The translations under genes and the position numbers were made by a program. Shown in pieces: positions 34,743 through 43,946 of a DNA stretch of 64,000 nt; position 1 is the first letter of the stretch; the number at the start of each line of letters is the position of its first letter. The notes under the pieces are model-generated. The model worked only from the letters and a program-made list of their open reading frames with translations, was not told the origin of the DNA and searched no databases. The stretch is from Paenalcaligenes suwonensis (GTDB taxonomy: Bacteria > Pseudomonadota > Gammaproteobacteria > Burkholderiales > Burkholderiaceae_B), in contig NZ_JAANPV010000006.1 of NCBI RefSeq assembly GCF_011290505.1, positions 124,001-188,000 on the forward strand, in the 5' to 3' direction.

Positions 34743-35159
34743 TCACCTATATAACCCCTTCCTCTCGTGTGTTAGCCACTCTTGCAGCACTAATTCCACC
34801 GTAATACATACTGGTGCCTCAGCCCGTACAAAACGCCCTGAATACACAACTCCCTGGTTATCTGCCACCATGCCAAACAAATTAGCTGTAGGCTGCTGAC
34901 CATTGTGTTTAACCTCGCCACGTAGTGTTAGCAGCTCTACGGCGTAGCCAGTAATATCAATGGATGAGTCAGGCTCATCAGCCGATTCGTTCACCAACAA
35001 CTGCGCCCTAAACAAACTGCCCAATCCCCCTTTTACAAACACGTGATCCATACCGTAATGGGCACAGATATCTTCTATGCCCAACACCAGATCATCATTA
35101 CACTGCAAACGTGCTTTCACGATGCGACCAGGCTGACCTTGTAATAGTTGTGCTGTCAT
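34743..35159 (-). CDS. PPC/DUF296 domain protein, second of a tandem pair
   Basis: 138 residues. HYGMDHVFVKGGLGSLFRAQLLVN, AVELLTLRGEVKHNG and LFGMVADNQGVVYSGRFVRAEAPVCITVELVL are the three conserved blocks of the plant-and-prokaryote-conserved (PPC, DUF296) fold, including the G-G-L-G-S turn. In plants the domain accompanies AT-hooks; in bacteria the function is unknown. There is no AT-hook here. Its start overlaps the stop of its upstream partner (ATGA at 35156-35159), so the two are probably translated together and may form a hetero-oligomer. Confidence 0.78.
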   Translation of the reverse strand: MTAQLLQGQPGRIVKARLQCNDDLVLGIEDICAHYGMDHVFVKGGLGSLFRAQLLVNESADEPDSSIDITGYAVELLTLRGEVKHNGQQPTANLFGMVADNQGVVYSGRFVRAEAPVCITVELVLQEWLTHERKGLYR

Positions 35160-35662
35160 AGCCTAGCCTCTGCCGATACGATAGAGGGATGAAACACATG
35201 CATTTGTGAGGTGCTATCTTTCTTGGCAACAAAGCCTATGTCGGCAGTTACTAAAACTTGTACCGAAAGCCCTTGTTTACCCACAATGCAACGCGATAAG
35301 TCCAGGTGCCCACCAAAGCTAATTTGGGTAGATTGCTCTACTAAGCAACCATGACAATGCACTAATGGCGCACCGTACTGGTCCTCACCCAACACGGCAT
35401 CACCCGCCAACAGCAAGCACGGCCCAAACTCGTGGCCCGCTCCGTATTTCACAATAAACTTACCCGCACTATCGGGCGGAGCGGTATGGCACACTCCGCT
35501 TTCTAAATAACCTGGCTGGAACGACAGCAGCGCGAACCGTATGTGCTCTGCATCCCGCAATTGTGTTTGTATGGCCTGACTAATAGTCTGCCCTGCAGGT
35601 ATATGAAGAAGAAACTCTTTTTCCCCATACGCAGCGGCTGCCAACGCGCGGCTTTGTAACAT
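35156..35662 (-). CDS. PPC/DUF296-like protein, first of a tandem pair
   Basis: The ATG at 35662 (MLQSRALAAAAYGEKEF) follows GGAGGAG; the longer frame from 35719 has no ribosome site. 168 residues. The second half carries VHCHGCLVEQSTQISFGGHLDLSRCIVGKQGLSVQVLVTADIGF, the PPC block with His-x-His and GGHL. The first half is a diverged copy of the same type with HIPAGQTISQAIQTQL. Two His and two Cys are close together, so metal binding is possible. It lies 113 bp after the CoA-ligase gene. Confidence 0.7.
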   Translation of the reverse strand: MLQSRALAAAAYGEKEFLLHIPAGQTISQAIQTQLRDAEHIRFALLSFQPGYLESGVCHTAPPDSAGKFIVKYGAGHEFGPCLLLAGDAVLGEDQYGAPLVHCHGCLVEQSTQISFGGHLDLSRCIVGKQGLSVQVLVTADIGFVAKKDSTSQMHVFHPSIVSAEARL

Positions 35663-35775
35663 GGCAACTCCTCCTCCGGTGATGAGGTGATCACCCCGGC
35701 ATAAACAAGTACGTGTCATACTTTATAAAGCGGGGCTACCTTGTGAGTGGCCCAGCATTACCTGCCTACCTCGTC

Positions 35776-37335
35776 TTAGTAGGACAGCATTTTCCGTATT
35801 TCTTTTTTTACGATCTTGCCATACCCAGATTTGGGCATGTGTTCCCAGAAAAAGTAGTGAGTAGGCTGTTTGTATCGTGCTACCCGCCCCTGAATAAAGC
35901 TTTGCATCTCTTCGGTATTCAAAATAGTGCCTGCCTTAGGCACAATCACCGCTACACCTACCTCCCCCCACTTTTCGTCAGGGATGCCCAGCACAGCAAT
36001 TTCGGACACCTGATCATGTGTTAAGAAAATTTCTTCTATTTCGCGTGGGTACACATTAGAGCCGCCCGAAATGTACATATCGGAATGACGGCCTGTGATG
36101 TATAAAAATTGCTGTGCATCCATATGGCCTATATCGCCCGTATGAAACCACCCAAAACGGAAGGCCTCGGCATTGGCTTTGTCATTGTTGTCATAGCCTT
36201 TAAACACCGCAGGCCCACGCACACAAATTTCGCCTGTTTCAAACGGCGCTAGCCTGCGCCCTTCTTCATCCAAAATAGCCACTTCCATACCTGTACGGGC
36301 ATAACCGCATGTGCCAACACGCGCGTCAGGGGAATCATCAGCATCGTGCAATGCGGCAGGCAATACGGTGATATTGCCGGTAACTTCGCCTAAACCGTAA
36401 TATTGCACCAGCACTTTGCCTAATTTTTGTAGTGCATGCTTCTGATCGCTACGGTACATAGGTGCGCCAGCGTAAATCACATACTTTAAGGAGCTGTGAT
36501 CGTAGCGATCCACTGAGTCATGTTCGACCAAAATTTTCACAATAGTAGGCACGGTGAACATATTGTCCACACCGTACTTTTCTACTAATGCCCAAACCTC
36601 TTCAGGTTCTAAACGGCTACCCGCAGGCACGATACTGGCCGCACCACGCGCCACATTCACTAACGCATGAATACCTGCACCATGCGATAACGGTGCTACC
36701 ACCAGCGAGCGCGACTGATGCGTTAACCCCGGCATCAAATCAGCCAAATGGTTAGTAATCACAAAGGCCATTTGCCCATGCGTCAAAATGCCTGCCTTGG
36801 GCATACCCGTGGTACCCGAGGTATAGAAAAACCACAGAGGATCGTCGTACTGCACATCCACCGCTTGGAACTCACCTTTTGGCCTATGGCTAGCAATTAA
36901 CTTTTCATAGCCATGTTCGTATTCGTTAGGCTCACCTATAGCAATCACATGCTTAATGCTGGTAGAGGCTTCGTGGCACGCTAGCACATGTGACTCATAG
37001 CCTTCATCGTAAATGATGACACTAGCCCCACTGTGCTGCGCTAAATAACTGATTTCATGCTCGGTAATACGTACATTTGTGGGTACCCATACTGCCCCCA
37101 ACTTAAATGCCACCCAGCAACTTTCAAACAGCTGGATACGGTTTTTAGAATGCACCAGAATTTTGTCGCCATGCCCCACACCTAACTGCTGTAGAGCATG
37201 CGCCATCGCATCAACCCTAGCGTTGAGCTCTTGCCAGGTGTAGCGCTGTGTGCCTTGCACATACGCCAATTCATGGGGAAGCCGATGGCTCACATCGGTG
37301 AGTAAAGAACCAAGATTTTTTACAGTAGACAGCAT
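35776..37335 (-). CDS. Acyl-CoA synthetase (AMP-forming fatty acid/aromatic acid CoA ligase)
   Basis: 519 residues, ANL superfamily. The P-loop-like AMP signature FFYTSGTTGMPKAGILTH lies near residue 170. The A5 motif with YYGLGEVTG follows, then the A7/A8 region GWFHTGDIGHMD, TGRHSDMYISGGSNVYPREIEEI and the catalytic Lys in KSGYGKIVKKEI near the C-terminus. It activates a carboxylic acid to its CoA thioester in two steps. In this operon it would act on the acid imported by the TRAP transporter. It starts 11 bp after the thiolase gene. Confidence 0.92.
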   Translation of the reverse strand: MLSTVKNLGSLLTDVSHRLPHELAYVQGTQRYTWQELNARVDAMAHALQQLGVGHGDKILVHSKNRIQLFESCWVAFKLGAVWVPTNVRITEHEISYLAQHSGASVIIYDEGYESHVLACHEASTSIKHVIAIGEPNEYEHGYEKLIASHRPKGEFQAVDVQYDDPLWFFYTSGTTGMPKAGILTHGQMAFVITNHLADLMPGLTHQSRSLVVAPLSHGAGIHALVNVARGAASIVPAGSRLEPEEVWALVEKYGVDNMFTVPTIVKILVEHDSVDRYDHSSLKYVIYAGAPMYRSDQKHALQKLGKVLVQYYGLGEVTGNITVLPAALHDADDSPDARVGTCGYARTGMEVAILDEEGRRLAPFETGEICVRGPAVFKGYDNNDKANAEAFRFGWFHTGDIGHMDAQQFLYITGRHSDMYISGGSNVYPREIEEIFLTHDQVSEIAVLGIPDEKWGEVGVAVIVPKAGTILNTEEMQSFIQGRVARYKQPTHYFFWEHMPKSGYGKIVKKEIRKMLSY

Positions 37336-37346
37336 CTTGACCTCGT

Positions 37347-38516
37347 TTAGTTACACCCTAGTAGGCTGACGTAATTTGCCACCGCAGCCCCACCCATATT
37401 GAAAACACCCGCCATGTCTGCGTGTGGCAACTGCATATCAGCAGCTTGCCCAGTTAGCTGCATTGCCGCCATCACATGCATAGACACACCCGTTGCACCA
37501 ATAGGATGCCCTTTAGATTTCAGCCCACCCGATGGGTTAATAGGTAGTGTGCCGTCTTTTCTGCTTACCCCGTCTAAAATCACACGAGCCCCTTGGCCTG
37601 GTTCTGCCAACCCCATGACCTCGTATTCGATAAGCTCGGCAATAGTGAAGCAATCGTGGGTTTCCACAAACGACAGATCGCCTATGCGTAACCCAGCGGC
37701 TGACAAAGCCTGCTGCCACGCAAGCCTCGCTCCTTCAAAGGCAATAGGATCACGTTTGCTTAACGGTAAATAATCGTTCACATGAGCCACGCTTAAGAAG
37801 TCCACCCGATTGGCATGATTAGGCGTGTAATGCCTATTACTAATCACCAGCGCTGCCACACCATCCGACACCATGGAACAATCGGTGCGTTTTAACTTGC
37901 CAGCTACGTATGGGTTTTTCTCGGACTCTTGTCGACAAAACTCAAAGCCCAAGTCTTTTTGCAAATGCGCGTAAGGGTTATGCGCACCATTCGCATGGTT
38001 CTTAGCCGCAATGGCGGCCAACGCATCTAACTGATCGCCATAGCGTTCAAAATAGGTTTTCGCGATAATGTGCCCAAACACACCGGCGAAACCACCCTCT
38101 ACATTTGCCTCTTCTTCGGCATACGAACACTTCAATAGCACCTTACCTACCTCGGCAGTAGGCAAGGTATTCATTTTTTCGTAGCCTATTACCAGTGCAT
38201 GTTTGCTTTTACCCGAACGTACGGCATCTAAACCCGAGTGCACCGCAGCCGAACCCGTAGCACATGCATTTTCCACACGTACAGCAGGACGAAAACGTAG
38301 TTCGGGGATGTGGTTAAAAATCAGTGAAGACGGGAAGTCCTGATACAAAAACCCGCCATTGAAGTGCCCTATATGTACGGAATCTATGTCTTCCCAATCT
38401 AGCCCTGCATGTTCTACCGCTTGCGCAGCCATTTCAGCAATACTGCGCTCTACGTCCAAATTGTCCAACTTGCCAAACTTGCTATGAGCCCAGCCTGAGA
38501 TAGAAGCATTAATCAT
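37347..38516 (-). CDS. Thiolase-family protein (acetyl-CoA acetyltransferase-like, SCP-x type)
   Basis: 389 residues. The nucleophile loop VENACATGSAAVHSGLDAVRSG holds the acyl-enzyme Cys, HDCFTIAELIEYEVMGL is the middle signature, and NPSGGLKSKGHPIGATG carries the catalytic His. The final C-x-G motif of true thiolases is replaced by FNMGGAAVANYVS, so the second catalytic Cys is missing, as in the SCP2/thiolase-like branch. Chain cleavage or an unusual condensation is possible. It lies between SDR and CoA-ligase genes with small gaps (18 and 11 bp). Confidence 0.9.
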   Translation of the reverse strand: MINASISGWAHSKFGKLDNLDVERSIAEMAAQAVEHAGLDWEDIDSVHIGHFNGGFLYQDFPSSLIFNHIPELRFRPAVRVENACATGSAAVHSGLDAVRSGKSKHALVIGYEKMNTLPTAEVGKVLLKCSYAEEEANVEGGFAGVFGHIIAKTYFERYGDQLDALAAIAAKNHANGAHNPYAHLQKDLGFEFCRQESEKNPYVAGKLKRTDCSMVSDGVAALVISNRHYTPNHANRVDFLSVAHVNDYLPLSKRDPIAFEGARLAWQQALSAAGLRIGDLSFVETHDCFTIAELIEYEVMGLAEPGQGARVILDGVSRKDGTLPINPSGGLKSKGHPIGATGVSMHVMAAMQLTGQAADMQLPHADMAGVFNMGGAAVANYVSLLGCN

Positions 38517-38534
38517 TACACCATCACCTACACA

Positions 38535-39302
38535 TTAAGGTTGCAACACACCTGAAGCCAGAAAACCACCGTCTACTGGCAATACATGACCATTGATATA
38601 CGACGCCCCCTCAGAGGCTAGAAACAATACCGCTGCCGCAATTTCATTGCTGCTACCGTAACGCCCCATAGGCACACGGTCGGTATAGGCTTTGCGTGCC
38701 TCATCGCTATGCAGTACTTGCGTAAGCGGTGTTTCAATAGGCCCTGGCGAAATACCGTTAGCAGTAATGCCATATTCAGACAGCTCAATGGCCATTTGGC
38801 GGGTTAGCCCGTATACCGCTGCCTTAGATGTGCCATATGCGGCACGCCCAAAGCTCGCAATTTCGCCACTGATAGAGGCCAAATTAATAATGCGCCCCCA
38901 GCCATTTTTCTTCATCAACCTGCCAGCATACTGAGACAGTAAAAAAGGCCCTGTCACATTGACACGCATAACCAAGTCCCAATGCTCTTTGGGGTATTCC
39001 AAATACGGGATGGTTTTAGCAATGCCAGCGTTATTCACCAACACATCACAACGCCCGTATTGGCGATCCAAGTATTCAAACAACCCAGCAATTTGCTCCT
39101 CTGAGCCCACATCTAGCTTGTGGAAATCCACCGTACCGCCTTGCGCTCGCAAGCGCTCTTGCAGCAGCAGTGAACCTTCCTCGTTGATGTCGGCAATAAC
39201 AGTGGTGTACCCATCGTGCACAAAGGCTTCGACAATAGAGCTGCCTATGCCGTTACCACCACCCGTAATTACGGCTACTTTTTGATTCGTCATGCTATTC
39301 AT
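38535..39302 (-). CDS. Short-chain dehydrogenase/reductase (FabG-like)
   Basis: 255 residues. Classical SDR: cofactor loop VITGGGNGIGSSI (TGxxxGxG), LVNNAGIAKTIPYLEY, catalytic Ser in ASISGEIASFG, and YGTSK with Tyr-x-x-x-Lys, then NGISPGPIETPL. Acidic residues after strand 2 (VIADINEE) favour NAD over NADP. It would oxidise the 3-hydroxyacyl-CoA in the pathway. Its start lies 3 bp after the dctQM stop. Confidence 0.93.
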   Translation of the reverse strand: MNSMTNQKVAVITGGGNGIGSSIVEAFVHDGYTTVIADINEEGSLLLQERLRAQGGTVDFHKLDVGSEEQIAGLFEYLDRQYGRCDVLVNNAGIAKTIPYLEYPKEHWDLVMRVNVTGPFLLSQYAGRLMKKNGWGRIINLASISGEIASFGRAAYGTSKAAVYGLTRQMAIELSEYGITANGISPGPIETPLTQVLHSDEARKAYTDRVPMGRYGSSNEIAAAVLFLASEGASYINGHVLPVDGGFLASGVLQP

Positions 39303-39305
39303 CCA

Positions 39306-41186
39306 TTACAAAAAAGCTATGGAAATCCAAGGCACCAAAGCAATGAAGATGGTGGTCACCAGCAGCACTGCGAGGTATGTCCAACTTTTTGGCATCACGT
39401 GATCAGCATTCACTTTGCTGATAGCGCTTGCCGCATAAAAACCAATGCCCAGTGGGGGGGCAAACAACCCTATGCCCATGGAAAGAATGATGACCATGGC
39501 GTAATGCACATCGTGGATACCTAATGACTGGGCAGCAGGAAACACCAAAGGCCCAAACAACACGATGGCGGGTATACCTTCCAACATGCTGCCCAACAAA
39601 ATAAACACCAAGATACTGACTAGCAAGAAGCCCACTGCGCCACCCGGCATGCTGGTTAGGTGCTCTACCAAATATGAGGAAAAACCAGACTGCGTCAGTG
39701 CCCATGCCATCGCAGTGGCAGCACCGATAATGAGCAAAATGGCACCCGATAACGAGCAGGCTTCTACCAACAACTTATAGGTATTGGAAAAATCCAAAGA
39801 GCGGGTCAGTTGCTGCATGATTAAGGCATAAGCAATCACATACACGATGCCGATGGCGGCCACTTCCGTTGCTGTAGCAATACCGTTCACCACGCAAAAA
39901 CGAATCAAAACAGGCAGAAAAATTACCGGCAGGGCATACAGCAAAGTACGCATGACTTGTCTCATAGGAGCTTTACTCACCCCTTTAAGACTGACCTTGC
40001 GAGCCTTGTAGGCACACACGGAGGCTATCGCCACCGTGCATACAAATGCGGGTAGCAAACCACCAATAAACAAGGCACTAATGGATACCCCACATACCGC
40101 CCCTACCGTAATCAACACCAAACTGGGTGGAATGGTTTCCGTCATGGCGCCTGTAGCCGACAGTAAGGCTGCGAGCTCGTGTTCGTCTGCACCACGTTTT
40201 TTCATTTCTGGAAATAACGCTGGTGCTACCGCAGCCATGTCGGCCACTTTAGAGCCTGAAATACCCGACACCAAAAACATGGCACCTAACAACACGTAGT
40301 TCAGCCCACCACGCACATGCCCCAGCAGTGATGACATGAAATCAATCAGCACTTTAGCCATCCCGCTTAGCTGCAATAAGGCCCCTAAGAAGATGAACAA
40401 CGGCACCGACAGTAGCACCATGTGCGACACGCCTTCGTCTATGCGGCTCACGATGATCATGCTAGGTACTTCAGCCACGTGTACTACATAGGCTAAGGTG
40501 GAAATTCCAAAGGCAAATGCGATGGGAATTCCGCAAATCACAGCAGCCCCCAGCATCACCACAAAGAACAACACCAGATTCCAATTACCCAAGTCGTATA
40601 AGTCGTAGGCAAAGTAGTCAATGACATACCAGATCGCCCCAATTACCACGGCTGACACAAACACACTACGCAGCGTAGAGCGCTCTATTAATTGAGCCAG
40701 CGCCACAAAAATGACTAGCCCAAACCCCACTGGTATAGCCGATGCTCTAAAGCCGTCGGGTACGTTTAAGGCAGGTGATGTCACCGCCATTTGTTCCGAT
40801 GCATGTGTTAGTCCAGGTTCTAAAAGCAAACAGGCAAACACCAACACCACCATCAACCCAAAGGTTTCTAACCACTCACGATGAAAAGGTGACAAGCGGC
40901 TAACCACCGCCGTCAACCGCATGTGTTCAGAACGGTTTAGCGCCACAACCGCCCCCAACATGCACAACCAGATAAACAAAGACTGCGCCAGTTCGTCTGA
41001 CCACACCAGCGGGCTATGCAAAAAATAGCGAAACACCACACTCACAAAAAGTATGAGCGACTCTATAAGCAGCAATGCCACTGCTAGGGCTTCTACGGTG
41101 TTCATCACCGCTTTTTTAAACGCTAAGAAACTATGTTTGAATGAGTAAGTGGTGGGCGCTAACATGACCTCTGCCCCCGAACTCAT
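39306..41186 (-). CDS. TRAP transporter fused membrane subunits DctQ-DctM
   Basis: The ATG at 41186 overlaps the dctP stop as ATGA. About 626 residues. Residues 30-190 are the four-helix DctQ part (VVFRYFLHSPLVWSDELAQSLFIWLCMLG). After a linker the large DctM part with about twelve helices begins near IPIAFAFGISTLAYVV and contains VPLFIFLGALLQLSGMA, GISGSKVADMAAVAP and FAPPLGIGFYAASAISKV. It imports a carboxylate using a sodium gradient and the periplasmic binding protein. A G7 run (39464-39470) codes for PPLG and is in frame. Confidence 0.92.
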   Translation of the reverse strand: MSSGAEVMLAPTTYSFKHSFLAFKKAVMNTVEALAVALLLIESLILFVSVVFRYFLHSPLVWSDELAQSLFIWLCMLGAVVALNRSEHMRLTAVVSRLSPFHREWLETFGLMVVLVFACLLLEPGLTHASEQMAVTSPALNVPDGFRASAIPVGFGLVIFVALAQLIERSTLRSVFVSAVVIGAIWYVIDYFAYDLYDLGNWNLVLFFVVMLGAAVICGIPIAFAFGISTLAYVVHVAEVPSMIIVSRIDEGVSHMVLLSVPLFIFLGALLQLSGMAKVLIDFMSSLLGHVRGGLNYVLLGAMFLVSGISGSKVADMAAVAPALFPEMKKRGADEHELAALLSATGAMTETIPPSLVLITVGAVCGVSISALFIGGLLPAFVCTVAIASVCAYKARKVSLKGVSKAPMRQVMRTLLYALPVIFLPVLIRFCVVNGIATATEVAAIGIVYVIAYALIMQQLTRSLDFSNTYKLLVEACSLSGAILLIIGAATAMAWALTQSGFSSYLVEHLTSMPGGAVGFLLVSILVFILLGSMLEGIPAIVLFGPLVFPAAQSLGIHDVHYAMVIILSMGIGLFAPPLGIGFYAASAISKVNADHVMPKSWTYLAVLLVTTIFIALVPWISIAFL

Positions 41187-42217
41187 GACAAGCTCCCAAC
41201 AGCGCTCTCCAGCGTGCTCCACAACTCATTGCCAAAGGTTTTATGCCATTCTTCGTAGAAACCCGCTTGTCTAAGCTTGTCGCGGAACGGTGTGGAATCC
41301 ACATCGTTAAAGACCATACCTTGCCCTTCAAGGGTGGCTTTAATATTCAGCGATAGTTGCACCAAATCGGCCCGCTCATTCATGGCCGCTTGGTTAGCGT
41401 GTTTTTGAATCAATGCCTGTACATCGTCAGGTAGCTGTTTGAACTTGTTTTTATTCGCCAAAAACCAAAAACCATCCCACATATGGTTAGTAACGGATAA
41501 GTACTTTTGCACTTCGTACAACTTGGCACTTTCAACCAATGTGATCGGATTTTCCTGACCGTCGGCAATTTTGGTTTGTAAGGCTGAATAGGTTTCAGCA
41601 AAGTTAATGGTAGTAGGTGCAGCATCAAAACCCCGGAACATGGATGTCCACAATGGGCTAGGTGGTACGCGCAGTTTTAAGCCTACTAAGTCTGCTGGGG
41701 TATAAATAGCTTTATTGCTGGTGGTGATAATTCGGAAACCGTTATCCCAGATTTTTTCAAAAGCCATCAAGGACGAGTTGTCTTCTATAGTTTGTCGAAC
41801 AGCAGCCCCCAAATCGCCGTCCATTGCCCCCCATACCTGATCGTAGTTTTGGAAAGCAAAACCTACGCCTGAAATTTGGGTATTCGTAATCAATGAACCC
41901 AAAATAATGGGGGACAGCATAAAGAAATCTACTGCACCGGACCGTATTTGCGCCAAGGTATCGGTATCGTTACCTAATTGACTGCTGGGATAAATACGAA
42001 TTTCGATTTCACCATCGGATTCCGCCGCAATGGCTTCCACCATTTCTTTGGCCCGAATATTCATCGGATGGCTAATCGGCAAGTTGTTCGCGTATTTCAG
42101 CCTAAATTTAGGGCGTTTTGCTGCCCAAGCCGAATGCGAATAGCCCGCACCTAATGCGGTTGCTGCTGTTAACAAAGAACCCGCTTTAATGAAATTTCTA
42201 CGAGTAACGTTACTCAT
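41183..42217 (-). CDS. TRAP transporter periplasmic binding protein (DctP)
   Basis: The ATG at 42217 follows GGAGGAGACAAC; a frame from 42253 has no ribosome site. About 344 residues. The N-terminus MSNVTRRNFIKAGSLLTAATALGAGYSHSAWA is a twin-arginine signal. The mature part has LPISHPMNIRAKEMVEAI, YPSSQLGNDTDTLAQIRSGAVDF and LRVPPSPLWTSMFRGFDAAPTTINFAETYSALQTKIADGQENP, the DctP landmarks that include the carboxylate-binding Arg. First gene of the operon. Substrate unknown. Confidence 0.92.
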   Translation of the reverse strand: MSNVTRRNFIKAGSLLTAATALGAGYSHSAWAAKRPKFRLKYANNLPISHPMNIRAKEMVEAIAAESDGEIEIRIYPSSQLGNDTDTLAQIRSGAVDFFMLSPIILGSLITNTQISGVGFAFQNYDQVWGAMDGDLGAAVRQTIEDNSSLMAFEKIWDNGFRIITTSNKAIYTPADLVGLKLRVPPSPLWTSMFRGFDAAPTTINFAETYSALQTKIADGQENPITLVESAKLYEVQKYLSVTNHMWDGFWFLANKNKFKQLPDDVQALIQKHANQAAMNERADLVQLSLNIKATLEGQGMVFNDVDSTPFRDKLRQAGFYEEWHKTFGNELWSTLESAVGSLS

Positions 42218-42786
42218 GTTGTCTCCTCCGGAAAGGTGGGAAACAGACTTCAATAAATAATGTTTTAAGCTTGTGAAGTCTGCGTTTTTATAATTTATTA
42301 ACGAGACTATATTGCCCGCGAAACATAGGGCTCACAAACGATAAATTTTGCTTTATAAGTAAGCTTAGCTAACCTATTAGCGTCCGCTATACAGCCATCA
42401 ACTTCTACAGAAAACCGCCCTTTATACAAAAAAATTCGCCACTGTTTTGCAGAGCTAATTTATTTCTGAGCATTTTTTAACCACACCTTGCAGACGGGCC
42501 TAATTGCGGGCTTTGTGACAGATGTCATCAGGCTATCCCCAAGTTTATGCACAGCAGCTGTGCACAACCTACAAATAGACACACCGCTATCATTTAGATC
42601 CAAAAAAATTGCTCTAAATCAATAGTTTATGCTTTAGTTAACCAAACCACAGTGATGTTGAGCCAAGTCAAATAGCACTGGCAAATCACGGTTTACTCTG
42701 TTCCCAATTACAAGATTTTGCTGCTACAAATGCCTGTGATTTAACGTTCATAGAGGCACACCTGTGCCACACCTTGGGGGGTAAAG
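42218..42786. other. Divergent intergenic region, dctP operon and 42.8-kb gene
   Basis: 570 bp with no convincing gene. It holds the probable start signals of the dctP operon (AT-rich 42240-42480) and the DnaA-box-like repeat at 42534-42569. GGGGGG at 42776-42781 is the ribosome site of the next gene. No specific operator recognised. Confidence 0.5.
42534..42569. repeat. Paired DnaA-box-like repeat, copy B
   Basis: TATCCCCAAGTTTATGCACAG, then CAG, then CTGTGCACAACC: inverted TGCACAG/CTGTGCA around a 3-nt centre. Read in reverse it has the same CTGTGNATAARYTTGRGGA core as copies A and C, joined directly to a GTTGTGCACAG half-site. Confidence 0.65.
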
Positions 42787-43302
42787 ATGAAAAAAACCAA
42801 AAATTTGCGCTCAGCCAATAAAACCATGGGAGTATTCCCATCGGTAGACAGTGCTGAACAAGCAGTCAAAGAGCTTTCTCATATCTTGTCTGACGATGCT
42901 TCCCGCATTATTTTGGTAGAGCCTAATGACCCTGCCCTAGAAGCCAAACTTAAAAATGAATACACCCACATGGGTCAGGCTGCTATTTCTGCCCATATTT
43001 GGTCAGCGGTGATAGGCGTTTTGGTTGGGGTAGTGTTCTGGGCCATGCTTTACTACTCCAAGATACCTATGTTTGTGCATGAAGCACCTACTGCACTATT
43101 GGGATCTATCTGTGTGTTTTTGCTGATTGGCGTATTAGTGGGCTGTTTGGTGGCCTACATGCCCAGCGGGAACAATATTATTCGCCCCACCAAAGAAGCC
43201 GCTGCAAACGGCAAATGGGTTGTAATGGCCTATCCAATATCTAGTCGTGAGAAAAAAGCAGCTGTCGCCTACTTCGGCCAACAGAACCACGCTAGAGCAT
43301 AA
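42787..43302 (+). CDS. Two-helix inner-membrane protein with an N-terminal stress-protein-like domain, unknown
   Basis: 171 residues. Residues 12-60 (GVFPSVDSAEQAVKELSHILSDDASRIILV) look like the ~50-residue 'general stress protein 17M'-type domain that senses through F-x-S/D-x-E-x-A-A-V. Helices at about 70-92 and 100-126 follow, then a cytoplasmic tail ending in KWVVMAYPISSREKKAAVAYFG. GGGGGG precedes the start. The function is unknown; a membrane stress role is likely. A strong terminator follows. Confidence 0.65.
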   Translation: MKKTKNLRSANKTMGVFPSVDSAEQAVKELSHILSDDASRIILVEPNDPALEAKLKNEYTHMGQAAISAHIWSAVIGVLVGVVFWAMLYYSKIPMFVHEAPTALLGSICVFLLIGVLVGCLVAYMPSGNNIIRPTKEAAANGKWVVMAYPISSREKKAAVAYFGQQNHARA

Positions 43303-43319
43303 TAACTTTCTCTCTTATA

Positions 43320-43354
43320 CGCCCTGCCATCTGTAGATGTTCAGGGCGTTTTTT
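43320..43354 (+). terminator. Rho-independent terminator
   Basis: CGCCCTG (43320-43326), loop CCATCTGTAGATGTT, CAGGGCG (43342-43348) and six T, after the two-helix membrane protein gene. Confidence 0.9.
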
Positions 43355-43363
43355 ACCTGTGTG

Positions 43364-43395
43364 TTATCCACGTTAACTGTGTATAAGTTTGAGGA
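43364..43395. repeat. Paired DnaA-box-like repeat, copy C
   Basis: TTATCCACG (43364-43372), a near-perfect DnaA box, then CTGTGTATAAGTTTGAGGA (43377-43395), matching copy A at 16 of 19 positions. It sits just after a terminator and upstream of a small gene. Confidence 0.65.
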
Positions 43396-43591
43396 AAGCC
43401 ATCGTATAGTTTCCTCAACACAAACAAACATGAGCCTCTACGCAACGTGATCAAAAACTGCTCATGCCACATTACTCACAAAATTTAACAACTGCATCGT
43501 GTTATATACGCTGCAAAATTCGGGTTTACCCCCCCTTCTATATAACGCACCGCCGTATACTTCTTCTTTTTCCCTGCTTATTGAGAATTCT

Positions 43592-43924
43592 ATGTTGAAA
43601 ATCGTTTCCCAAGCTGTGACCGCTGGTGCTCTGAGCCTAGCTATGTTGAGTCCTGCTGCTGCACAAGATGCACAAACCATGATTGGTTTGGCTGAGTTGG
43701 GCGGTGTGATGCACGCTGCTGCCGAAACATGTGGCACATACTCCAGCTCTGAATTGGCCGAAATGAAAAGCCAACAAATGGCTGCTCTGAAAGAAATGGG
43801 TGTATCTGAAGCCGATTTCAACACAGCATTTGACTCTGGCTTCACCCAAGGCAAAGAGCAAATCGGTGGTGCTACTGCTGATCAGAAAAAAGAAATGTGT
43901 GACGAATTGGCGAAAATGAAGTAA
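43592..43924 (+). CDS. Small periplasmic protein, unknown
   Basis: 110 residues from ATG 43592; a longer frame from 43499 lacks a ribosome site and adds no signal. Signal peptide MLKIVSQAVTAGALSLAMLSPAAAQDA. The mature 86 residues are helical and acidic with two cysteines (ETCGTYSS and EMCDELAK), which could form one disulfide. I do not recognise the family. A C7 tract (43529-43535) lies 56 bases upstream. Confidence 0.6.
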   Translation: MLKIVSQAVTAGALSLAMLSPAAAQDAQTMIGLAELGGVMHAAAETCGTYSSSELAEMKSQQMAALKEMGVSEADFNTAFDSGFTQGKEQIGGATADQKKEMCDELAKMK

Positions 43925-43946
43925 TTCGCTATGAGTTCAGAAAGCA

